Shown in pieces: positions 35,332 through 43,747 of a stretch of DNA of 64,000 nt. Both the position numbers and the translations under genes were made by a program. Numbering within the stretch: the first letter of the stretch is position 1; every line of letters starts with the position of its first letter. The notes under the pieces were generated by a model that saw only the letters and a program-made list of their open reading frames with translations, had not been told where the DNA came from and did not search any database. This DNA comes from Flavobacteriaceae bacterium (GTDB taxonomy: Bacteria; Bacteroidota; Bacteroidia; Flavobacteriales; Flavobacteriaceae). The stretch is from NCBI GenBank assembly GCA_028279515.1, contig JANQNQ010000014.1:124001-188000 (forward strand), given 5' to 3'.

Positions 35332-36570
35332 TTACGCGGGACTCTTCCCTTTTTTAAGCTCGATCACCGTGATCTCAGGCCAGATACCCACTCGACCTGG
35401 ATAACCGATATAACCAAAACCACGATTCACGTTGATATATTGTCCGAGTTCTTTATAAATCCCTGCCCAATATTTGTAACGCCATTTCACCGGACTCCAT
35501 TTTACCCAACCTGGAATTTCAATTCCGAATTGCATTCCGTGAGTGTGTCCGCTTAACGTTAGGTGATAATGATAATCATGACCAATCACTTCTTGTTCCC
35601 AATGTGATGGGTCATGGCTCATCAATATTTTAAAATCACCTTTTTCTACTTTTTCAATGGCCTTATTGAGGTCCCCTGCTTTTTTAAATCCTCCGGCTCC
35701 CCAATTCTCAACACCGATCAATGCAATGCGCTGACCGTCCTTCTCCAGAAAACGAGCATCGTTAAGCAACAGATCAAATTCCATTTCTTTTTGTATTTCT
35801 TTCAAGCGTTCTAAATTCTGAGCTTTGGCTTCTGGAGTAGCCCATCCTATGTAATCGCCGTAATCATGATTCCCAAGCACCGAGTACTTTCCATCTTTGG
35901 CTTTGAGTCGCCCAAAAGTATCTTTCCAAGGCTCCATTTCCTTGGCTTCATTGTTGACCATATCTCCTGTAAAGAGAATCACATCTGATTGTTGCTCATT
36001 CACAAGATCTACAGCATAATTCACCTTTTCCTTATTGTCAAAGCTTCCACTGTGAATGTCTGAGATCTGGGTTAAGCGATACCCATCAAAGGCATCGGGC
36101 AAATCTTCAAAATGTAGGGTGTATTTTAATACGCGGTAGTTGTACTTTCCTTTGTACATTCCGTAGAGCAAGGACGCAAAAGGGATAGCGGCCAATCCCA
36201 ACGCGATCTGGCTCACAAATTTTCTTCTTGCCGGAAAGTACTTTTGACCAGGATCAGCATTCAGTGCCACCTTATTAAATATCCATACGCAGAGACGAAC
36301 GATGTCTTCTAACAACATAATGATACCCGATAGAAAACCGAGCGCCATAAACGCTAGAAAAATACCAATCGATATGCTCATGGCAGAAGTCATGCCTTGA
36401 GAACGGTCATATCCGTTGAATTGAAAATAGATGTTTGCAATGGCTCCAACAAATATGAGCAAGTACAATCCTTGCAACCAGTAATTCTTGGTCAAGGTTC
36501 TAAATGCTTGAAAGCCGTAGAAAGTACCAATCAAATAAATGATGGTCAAAAAAATGAAAAAACGAGGCAT
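35332..36570 (-). CDS. membrane-anchored metallophosphoesterase (calcineurin-like)
   Basis: A 412-residue protein. Three to four helices at residues 1-140 anchor it. A calcineurin-type phosphoesterase domain (about 160-405) follows, with all metal motifs: ISDIHSGS (D-x-H), LFTGDMVNN (GD), LGNHDYGD (GNH[DE]), LMSHDPSHW and SGHTHGMQFG (GHxH). Relatives act on phospholipid or lipid-linked diphosphates such as UDP-diacylglucosamine, but the substrate cannot be assigned. The 53-bp and 66-bp gaps to its neighbours fit loose cotranscription. Confidence 0.85.
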   Translation of the reverse strand: MPRFFIFLTIIYLIGTFYGFQAFRTLTKNYWLQGLYLLIFVGAIANIYFQFNGYDRSQGMTSAMSISIGIFLAFMALGFLSGIIMLLEDIVRLCVWIFNKVALNADPGQKYFPARRKFVSQIALGLAAIPFASLLYGMYKGKYNYRVLKYTLHFEDLPDAFDGYRLTQISDIHSGSFDNKEKVNYAVDLVNEQQSDVILFTGDMVNNEAKEMEPWKDTFGRLKAKDGKYSVLGNHDYGDYIGWATPEAKAQNLERLKEIQKEMEFDLLLNDARFLEKDGQRIALIGVENWGAGGFKKAGDLNKAIEKVEKGDFKILMSHDPSHWEQEVIGHDYHYHLTLSGHTHGMQFGIEIPGWVKWSPVKWRYKYWAGIYKELGQYINVNRGFGYIGYPGRVGIWPEITVIELKKGKSPA

Positions 36571-36636
36571 GGGTTTCTTTTAAATTTTAACAAAATTATC
36601 GGTTAGCTTCCAATTGGTCGAAGATTTAAGGGAAGA

Positions 36637-37368
36637 TTAACAATCTAGTAATCTGAGCATCTGTTCAATCACAGTTTTATCAGAGGCACTCAATAGGGTT
36701 TCATCAAATAATTTGGTACTGTTCATTGACACCTTGGGTGGCTTGCTCATGCTGTTTCGACTTGAGCTTCCAGTGAAGTGAATTTCGCGAATGCCGACAT
36801 CTTTAAATCCAGCAACATTGTGTACGTTGACTCCGCCGCCAGGCATTACAATCAGCTTCTCTCCTGCCCTTCGCTGGAGGTCTTTCAACAATTCAATAGC
36901 ATCGAAAGCGCTGTCTTTTTGCCCAGAGGTGAGCACGCGATCCACGCCAATCTTGATTAGTTGATCGATTGAATCCATCGGGTCCTTTACCCAATCAAAC
37001 GCACGGTGAAACGTAAAAGCAAGCGGGCGTGCTAAGGCAACGAGCTCTGCTGTTCGGTCGAGGTCGATGGTTTGATGGTCGTCTAACAACAATCCAGAGA
37101 CGATGCCATTGCACCCGAGTTCTTTACACAATTCAATATCCTGTTTCATGATCTCGAATTCTTCTTCTGAATACGTAAAGTCCCCACTTCGCGGACGGAT
37201 CAACACATTCACGGGAATTGAAATATCTTCCATCACCTTTTTAAGAAGTCCGTATGACGGTGTAACGCCGCCTAAAGCCAGTTCAGAACACAACTCTATT
37301 CGATGCGCTCCGGCTTGCTGGGCGTTGATGGCTGATTCATATGAGTTGGCGCAAATTTCTACTATCAT
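36637..37368 (-). CDS. cutC: CutC family TIM-barrel protein
   Basis: A 243-residue protein of the family named for copper homeostasis. Conserved stretches MIVEICANSYESAINAQQAG (about 1-20), HRIELCSELALGGVTPS, NVLIRPRSGDFTYSEEE, LDRTAELVALARPLAFTFHR and VMPGGGVNVHN are all present. The family has a TIM-barrel fold, and direct evidence for copper chemistry is thin. It follows the GH20 gene by 6 bp, so it is probably translated from the same message as a glycan-degrading enzyme. Full length, no signal peptide, cytoplasmic. Confidence 0.9.
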   Translation of the reverse strand: MIVEICANSYESAINAQQAGAHRIELCSELALGGVTPSYGLLKKVMEDISIPVNVLIRPRSGDFTYSEEEFEIMKQDIELCKELGCNGIVSGLLLDDHQTIDLDRTAELVALARPLAFTFHRAFDWVKDPMDSIDQLIKIGVDRVLTSGQKDSAFDAIELLKDLQRRAGEKLIVMPGGGVNVHNVAGFKDVGIREIHFTGSSSRNSMSKPPKVSMNSTKLFDETLLSASDKTVIEQMLRLLDC

Positions 37369-37374
37369 AAAGGA

Positions 37375-39660
37375 TCAATTGACATGAATTTCGTCGATAA
37401 AGGTCCATGCCTGATTTCCAGCTCCTTGCTTTCCGTCAGGAATCAGGCCATACTTTTCAACTTGTATTTTAAGGTAACGGGTGGATACAGGTTCAAACGT
37501 AGCTGTAACGGGAACTAGTGAATCGTCACTTTTTGAAATCGCTACGTGTTGGGCTTTATCAAATGTTTTTCCGTCTAAAGAAAAAGAAACCGACAACGCT
37601 TTTGGCGCATAGATCCACTGTCCGTTTGCATTGAAGAAACGGGTTTTAACTTCTTTAATCGGCGTTTCTTCTCCTAGATCTATGACAGCTTCAATGTTAT
37701 CTCCCCAGAAGCCCAACCATTCTTGATCACCAAATCGAGAATTGCTACCGTTGATACTGTTCACCAAAGCCTGCTTTCCTCCTGCATCATAGGTTTTATT
37801 GGGAGCGATCGCCAAACTGACCTCCTTCCCTACAGCCTTGTGCATGTGAAGGTCTTGTGAAAAAGTGCTTCCAAGTTGTTTGGTATCTTCAAAAACGGCC
37901 GCTTTGATCGTGACGCTCTTACCAACGGGTATCGGATATGAATAGACCGGAGATTCTTTGGTCGGTTGTTTTCCGTTGGTGGTATAACGAATGTCTTTAT
38001 CAGAAAGTAAGGTCGAAAGTTCAAAGGTCTGTTGTTCTTGTGCATTTGGAAGGTTTCCATGTACCTCGTACAGATGATTGGCATAGTTGATTCCCATCAC
38101 GTCCAATCGCTCTTGAAAATGGGCCAAGCGGGACACAAAATCAAGATAGTCCATATTTTCTTTTTGAGACCAAGCCACCTCGCTTAAGGCCATCATACGC
38201 GGATAGGCCATGTACTGCACTTTTTTATAATCGGGCATGTACTCGGTCCATACATTTCCTTGGGTACCCCAAACATTTTTTGACTCTTCGACATTCAATT
38301 CTGAAGGAATGGGTTCAAAACCGTATACTTTTTCCAACGGTAAAAAGCCACCGATGGCCAAGGGTTCTTCTTCTCCATCGTGTTGGTAGTAATCAAAGTA
38401 ACAATGTGAAGTTGGCGACAAGATTACTTGATGCCCTTGTTTGGCAGCATCAACGGCTCCTTTGACGCCTCGCCATGACATGACGGTCGCGTTAGGAGCG
38501 AGACCGCCTTCAAGGATCTCATCCCACCCAATGATCTTTCGTCCTTTGCTATTGAGATAGGTTTCAATTCGTTTGATAAAGTAACTCTGCAAGCCGTGCT
38601 CATCGACCAGCCCTTCTTTTTTGATCAATTCCTGACAAAAATCAGATTGCTTCCAACGGATCTTCGGCGCTTCGTCTCCTCCAATATGAATGTACTCTGA
38701 AGGAAATAATTCCATTACCTCATCGAGTACATCTTGCAAAAATTGAAACGTCTCTTCCTTCGGACAATAGATCTCTTCAAAGATGCCCCACTTAGTAGCT
38801 ACGTCGATCTGTTCGCCTGTGCATCCCAAATGCGGATAGGCCGCAATGGCTGCTTGCGAATGCCCTGGCAATTCGATCTCAGGAATTACTGTGATATTAA
38901 GGCCATTGGCGTAGGCCACGATTTCTTTGACCTGTTCTTGTGTGTAGAATCCGCCGTAACGTTTTCCATCAAATTGATGGGGCTGATCATTATAATGTCC
39001 AACCAAGGTTTCGTTTCTGTAGGCCCCAACAGAAGTGAGTTTCGGGTACTTTTTGATTTCGATACGCCAACCCTGATCTTCGGTCAAATGCCAATGAAAA
39101 GTATTCATTTTAAGCATGGCGATCATGTCGATATATTTCTTGATGTCTTCCACATCGAAGAAATGACGTCCTACGTCTAGATGCATTCCGCGATACCCAA
39201 ATCTGGGTGCATCTTTAATGATCAGGTTTGGCAAATAAATGGACCCTTCATTGCACGAAGCATCTTCGACACAAGGAGGTAATAATTGTCGAAAGGTTTG
39301 AATCCCGTGATAGATCCCTTTCGATGTACTGGCCGCAATGGCAATGTCCTTTTCTTGAATGGTTAGAGTGTATTCCTCGTCGCTAAGCGCTTCATTTTTT
39401 TCAAGCCGAATACTTTTCGAAGCGGTATCTGTGATTTCTTTAACTCCTGCGTTAGTGATCAGCTTTTGTAAAAACTCGCCTTCTTCGACAAACGATTCGG
39501 CAACCAGATATACTTGGTCGTTTAATTCAAAATATCCGTCTGTTCTTTCAAGGGATTGTGGTATCGGGATGAGTTGCGGTTCTTGTACAAAAACTTCGTT
39601 CTCTGTGCAACCATAGAGACCTATAGCCAAGAGAATGAGGTTCAACAGATTGTTTTTCAT
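37375..39660 (-). CDS. beta-N-acetylhexosaminidase (GH20), lipoprotein
   Basis: A 761-residue exo-glycosidase removing terminal beta-GlcNAc or GalNAc, expected to be anchored in the outer membrane or periplasm by the lipobox GLYGC (Cys18). Domains: GH20b N-terminal domain (about 35-150), GH20 barrel (about 155-500) with HIGGDEAPKIRW. The catalytic pair is Asp329-Glu330, which uses substrate-assisted catalysis. A chitobiase/hexosaminidase C-terminal domain (about 530-615) follows, then an F5/8 type C-like beta-sandwich (about 620-761, ending AWTFIDEIHVN). It diverges from the GH92 gene across only 42 bp and is followed by cutC. Confidence 0.93.
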   Translation of the reverse strand: MKNNLLNLILLAIGLYGCTENEVFVQEPQLIPIPQSLERTDGYFELNDQVYLVAESFVEEGEFLQKLITNAGVKEITDTASKSIRLEKNEALSDEEYTLTIQEKDIAIAASTSKGIYHGIQTFRQLLPPCVEDASCNEGSIYLPNLIIKDAPRFGYRGMHLDVGRHFFDVEDIKKYIDMIAMLKMNTFHWHLTEDQGWRIEIKKYPKLTSVGAYRNETLVGHYNDQPHQFDGKRYGGFYTQEQVKEIVAYANGLNITVIPEIELPGHSQAAIAAYPHLGCTGEQIDVATKWGIFEEIYCPKEETFQFLQDVLDEVMELFPSEYIHIGGDEAPKIRWKQSDFCQELIKKEGLVDEHGLQSYFIKRIETYLNSKGRKIIGWDEILEGGLAPNATVMSWRGVKGAVDAAKQGHQVILSPTSHCYFDYYQHDGEEEPLAIGGFLPLEKVYGFEPIPSELNVEESKNVWGTQGNVWTEYMPDYKKVQYMAYPRMMALSEVAWSQKENMDYLDFVSRLAHFQERLDVMGINYANHLYEVHGNLPNAQEQQTFELSTLLSDKDIRYTTNGKQPTKESPVYSYPIPVGKSVTIKAAVFEDTKQLGSTFSQDLHMHKAVGKEVSLAIAPNKTYDAGGKQALVNSINGSNSRFGDQEWLGFWGDNIEAVIDLGEETPIKEVKTRFFNANGQWIYAPKALSVSFSLDGKTFDKAQHVAISKSDDSLVPVTATFEPVSTRYLKIQVEKYGLIPDGKQGAGNQAWTFIDEIHVN

Positions 39661-39702
39661 TTTACTATCTTAGATGTCTTAAAATTAACAACTTGTTTTT
39701 AA

Positions 39703-42621
39703 ATGAGGGCATTTATTTCACTAATTGCCATGTCTTTACTCTTCTCGACCCAAAGCTGTTCGGAAAAAATAGACATTGAGCCTGCTAAAAAGGACACCAA
39801 TCTTATTCACTATGTAAATCCCTTTATAGGAACCGGTGGCCATGGCCACACTTATCCTGGAGCTACCTTGCCTTTTGGCATGATGCAATTGAGTCCAGAC
39901 ACCCGATTAGACGGTTGGGATGGCTGTTCGGGCTATCACTACTCTGACGAATACATCTACGGTTTTTCACATACCCACTTGAGTGGTACTGGAGTTTCTG
40001 ATTACGGAGATATCTTATTGATGCCCACTAACGCTGTAAATTTTCACAATGGCGCAGATGGAAAAAAAGGATATCGCGCGCACTTTTCTCATGAAAACGA
40101 AGTGGCCAAACCTGGTTATTATAAAGTACAATTGGATAGCACTAACATTGAAGTACAATTGACCGTTTCACAACGAAGTGGTATTCATCAGTATCAGTAC
40201 CCTTCTTCAGAAAACCAAGTTCTCATCTTGGACATGCACCATCGCGACGAAGTGCTCGACGCCAAGATCCAAATGGTCTCTGAAACTGAAATTTCTGGAT
40301 ACCGCCACTCTAAGGCATGGGCTACCGATCAACGTCTTTTTTATCACATCCAGTTTTCGCATGCATTAAAAGGAAATCCAGTAAAAGATGACATGCACAG
40401 AATGGCCTTTCAGTTCGACAATCCGAACAACGAACCCGTGTTTGTCAAAGTAGGAATCTCGGCAGTTGACGAAACTGGGGCCAAAAAGAACTTAGAAAAA
40501 GAAATCGGCAACAAGACCTTTGACGAAATCAAAAAAGAAGCACAGTCAACTTGGGAAACTCAACTCGAAAAGATCGTGGTTGAAAGCAATGATAACGACT
40601 ATAAAACCAACTTCTATACAGCGATGTATCACGCTATGATTGCTCCCAATCTTTACCAAGATGTTGACGGTCGCTATCGTGGGATGGACCTCGAAATACA
40701 TCAAACCAAGGATTTTGACTATTACACCGTATTCTCGCTTTGGGACACCTATCGCGCTACACACCCGCTCTATACTATCATCGAGCAAGAACGTACTAAT
40801 GACTTCATCAACACTTTTATAGCAAAATATGACGAAGGCGGCATCATGCCCATTTGGGACCTTTCGGCCAATTACACGGGATGCATGATCGGCTATCATG
40901 CCGTACCTGTCATCGCTGATGCATATTTAAAAGGCATCAATGGCTATGACGCGAACAAGGCCTTTGAAGCAATGAAGTATAGTGCCACGCGTGATAAACT
41001 CGGATTAAAATCTTATAAAGAACTTGGGTATATTCCTGTTGAGGAAGAAAGTGAATCGGTCTCCAAAACCCTTGAGTACGCCTATGACGATTGGACCATC
41101 GCCATGATGGCCAAGGCCATAAATAAAACCGAGGACTACGTCGAGTATTCGAAAAGAGCACAATACTACAAGAACATATTTGATCCCGAAACACAGTTTA
41201 TGAGAGGGCGTTTTCGCAACACATGGTTTGCGCCTTTTGATCCGTATGAGGTGAATTTTAATTATACGGAAGCCAATTCGTGGCAGTACAGTTTTTATGT
41301 TCCGCAGGATATTACAGGATTTACTTCTTTATTAGGCGGAAAAGACAAACTCGAAACCCAGCTCGACAAGTTATTTTCAGCAAAAGCCGAAACCTCCGGA
41401 AGAAATCAAGCCGACATCACAGGACTCATCGGACAATACGCACATGGCAACGAGCCCAGTCACCACATGGCTTATCTGTACAACTTTGTGAACAAACCGC
41501 ACAAAACGCAAGAAAAGGTGCATAAAATTCTTACTGAACTCTATCAAAATGCACCCGATGGTATTTCGGGCAATGAAGATTGCGGACAAATGAGTGCCTG
41601 GTACATTTTTAGTAGTCTTGGCTTCTATCCGGTAACGCCGGGAAGCAATCAGTATATCATTGGTACACCACTCTTTGACAAGGCAAGTATCCATCTAGAA
41701 AACAGAAAGCAATTCACCATAGCTACACATCAACTTAACAAGACCAACAAGTATATTGACAAGGTATTTTTAAACGGAAAAGCCTTGAATCGTACCTACC
41801 TGTTGCACCAAGAGATCATGGCCGGAGGTCAACTAGAATTTCACATGACCGATACGCCCAGTTCTTGGGGAAGCACAGATGATGCTGTACCAACTACTGA
41901 GATCACTGAACATTTGATCGTTCCTGCTCCTTTTATCGCAGAAGGAGACGTAGCTTTTAAGGGTAGCACTCAGGTAGTTTTGAGAACCGTGGCTCCCGAA
42001 GCAGAAATCTACTATGCACTAAATGACCAAAACTTCAAGAAATACGAGCAACCGATCGAACTGTCGGACCCAGTTAACCTTAAAGTATACGCAGAAAGAA
42101 AAGGAACCAAGAGTGCTGTGATTAGCACCGATTTTTACAAGATCGACCCGAATATCAGTATCGAACTAAAAACCGAATATGCCAATCAATACAACGCTGG
42201 CGGAAATGATGCACTGATCGATGGCATTTTAGGAGCCCAGGATTTTAGAACGGGTACTTGGCAAGGCTATTGGGATGAAGATGTAATAGCCATTGTTGAC
42301 CTTGGAAAAGAAAAAAGCATCAATTCCATTGCCACCAATTTCTTGCAGGACCAACGTAGTTGGATCTTTTACCCGACGCAGGTTGATTTCTATGTTTCGA
42401 AGGACAAGGTGAATTTTGAGAAAGTTTCTTCCTTGTCAATTGATGCTGCCGAACACTCTGAAGATGTACTGATCAAAACGGTTGACACTTCCCTTACGGG
42501 GAAAAACGCCAGATACGTTAAAGTCGTTGCTAAGAAGATGGGCGTATTGCCTACTTGGCATTTGGGCTATGCACACGACGGAAGAAGTTGGATCTTCATT
42601 GACGAAATAACCATACAATAA
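39703..42621 (+). CDS. GH92 alpha-mannosidase, lipoprotein
   Basis: A 972-residue calcium-dependent exo-alpha-mannosidase of family GH92. The lipobox STQSC (Cys19) predicts export and anchoring. The N-terminal beta-sandwich starts VNPFIGTGGHGHTYPGA (about 38-54), and the helical barrel carries the family motifs FSLWDTYRATHPL, TEANSWQYSFYVPQD (acid Glu about 524) and GNEDCGQMSAWYIFSSLG (about 622). An extra C-terminal part has a chitobiase-like Ig domain (about 745-820) and an F5/8 type C-like module ending SWIFIDEITIQ, as in the neighbouring GH20. GH92 enzymes are typical for eukaryotic high-mannose N-glycans, and a linkage preference cannot be given. Confidence 0.93.
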   Translation: MRAFISLIAMSLLFSTQSCSEKIDIEPAKKDTNLIHYVNPFIGTGGHGHTYPGATLPFGMMQLSPDTRLDGWDGCSGYHYSDEYIYGFSHTHLSGTGVSDYGDILLMPTNAVNFHNGADGKKGYRAHFSHENEVAKPGYYKVQLDSTNIEVQLTVSQRSGIHQYQYPSSENQVLILDMHHRDEVLDAKIQMVSETEISGYRHSKAWATDQRLFYHIQFSHALKGNPVKDDMHRMAFQFDNPNNEPVFVKVGISAVDETGAKKNLEKEIGNKTFDEIKKEAQSTWETQLEKIVVESNDNDYKTNFYTAMYHAMIAPNLYQDVDGRYRGMDLEIHQTKDFDYYTVFSLWDTYRATHPLYTIIEQERTNDFINTFIAKYDEGGIMPIWDLSANYTGCMIGYHAVPVIADAYLKGINGYDANKAFEAMKYSATRDKLGLKSYKELGYIPVEEESESVSKTLEYAYDDWTIAMMAKAINKTEDYVEYSKRAQYYKNIFDPETQFMRGRFRNTWFAPFDPYEVNFNYTEANSWQYSFYVPQDITGFTSLLGGKDKLETQLDKLFSAKAETSGRNQADITGLIGQYAHGNEPSHHMAYLYNFVNKPHKTQEKVHKILTELYQNAPDGISGNEDCGQMSAWYIFSSLGFYPVTPGSNQYIIGTPLFDKASIHLENRKQFTIATHQLNKTNKYIDKVFLNGKALNRTYLLHQEIMAGGQLEFHMTDTPSSWGSTDDAVPTTEITEHLIVPAPFIAEGDVAFKGSTQVVLRTVAPEAEIYYALNDQNFKKYEQPIELSDPVNLKVYAERKGTKSAVISTDFYKIDPNISIELKTEYANQYNAGGNDALIDGILGAQDFRTGTWQGYWDEDVIAIVDLGKEKSINSIATNFLQDQRSWIFYPTQVDFYVSKDKVNFEKVSSLSIDAAEHSEDVLIKTVDTSLTGKNARYVKVVAKKMGVLPTWHLGYAHDGRSWIFIDEITIQ

Positions 42622-42650
42622 AAATACATCCCCTCCATAATTAAGACAAT

Positions 42651-43655
42651 ATGAACAGAAGAAAATTTATCAAGGATGCCTCACTTGCGGGTATAGCAGT
42701 GACCTCAACGGTAACTGTGGCAGCATGCGCCAGCGAATCGGAAAAGAAACCTGAGATCGCTGCCACTGTCAATGTTGACCCTGTAAGACCTTTGGTCATT
42801 GCTACATGGGATGTAAAGAAATCGACCGCCAAAGCATGGGAAGTCTTATACCAAGGAGGTTCGTCGTTAGACGCTGTTGAACAAGGGGTCATGGTCGAAG
42901 AGGCAGATCCAAATAGCATGTCTGTAGGCAAGGGTGGGCTTCCAGATCGTGATGGCAATGTTACACTCGATGCCTGCATCATGGACAAACATGGTAATTG
43001 TGGCGCTGTGGTATACCTGAAAAATGTGACACACGCCATTTCAGTGGCCCGCAAAGTGATGGAAGACACCCCACATGTGATGCTGGCCGGTGATGGCGCA
43101 GAAATGTTTGCCTATAAAAAAGGGTTCCAAAAGGAGAATTTGCTAACGGAAAAATCGAAGAAAGCTTGGGAAGAATGGAAGGTTGAGTCCAAATACAAAC
43201 CCATCATCAACATCGAAAACCACGATACCATCGGCATGTTGGCCATTGATAAAAACGGCGATTTAGCTGGTGCTTGCACAACTAGCGGCCTCGCCTATAA
43301 GATGGCCGGACGTGTGGGTGATTCGCCCATCATAGGATCCGGACTTTTTGTAGACAATGAAATTGGGGCAGCCGTCGCAACGGGTCTTGGTGAAGAGGTG
43401 GTAAAAACCGTGGGCAGCTTCTTGGTTGTCGAATTGATGCGTCAAGGTAAGTCACCTCAAGAAGCATGTGAAGAAGCCATCAAACGTATTGTCAACAAAC
43501 CTAACAGCAATTACAAAGATTTTCAAGTCGGGTACATCGCATTGAATAAAAATGGCGAAACGGGGGCATATTCGATTCATGAACACTTCAGTGTCACTAA
43601 GCATCAAGCTAATAGCAATGAAAACATAAAATCTTCCTTTTTTAACAAGGGATGA
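42651..43655 (+). CDS. N4-(beta-N-acetylglucosaminyl)-L-asparaginase (glycosylasparaginase)
   Basis: An Ntn hydrolase of 334 residues that cleaves the GlcNAc-Asn bond, the last step of N-glycoprotein breakdown. A Tat-like RRKFIKDASLAGIAV signal ends in a lipobox AAC. The alpha chain would end before the nucleophile Thr193 in ENHDTIGMLAID, at which the precursor cleaves itself. The beta chain contains the binding loop (GRVGDSPIIGSGLFVD) and ATGLGEE. It starts 29 bp after GH92 and is likely cotranscribed. Together with GH20 and GH92 it makes a coherent N-glycan pathway, which supports this name over a plain asparaginase. Confidence 0.9.
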   Translation: MNRRKFIKDASLAGIAVTSTVTVAACASESEKKPEIAATVNVDPVRPLVIATWDVKKSTAKAWEVLYQGGSSLDAVEQGVMVEEADPNSMSVGKGGLPDRDGNVTLDACIMDKHGNCGAVVYLKNVTHAISVARKVMEDTPHVMLAGDGAEMFAYKKGFQKENLLTEKSKKAWEEWKVESKYKPIINIENHDTIGMLAIDKNGDLAGACTTSGLAYKMAGRVGDSPIIGSGLFVDNEIGAAVATGLGEEVVKTVGSFLVVELMRQGKSPQEACEEAIKRIVNKPNSNYKDFQVGYIALNKNGETGAYSIHEHFSVTKHQANSNENIKSSFFNKG

Positions 43656-43747
43656 TCAGAGGCATTTCGGTTTTTGTTTGGCAAATAATCTTTGTAGTTT
43701 TGAAGATGGTCATGACCAATGGCCCTTCCACATAAATAACAACCAAT

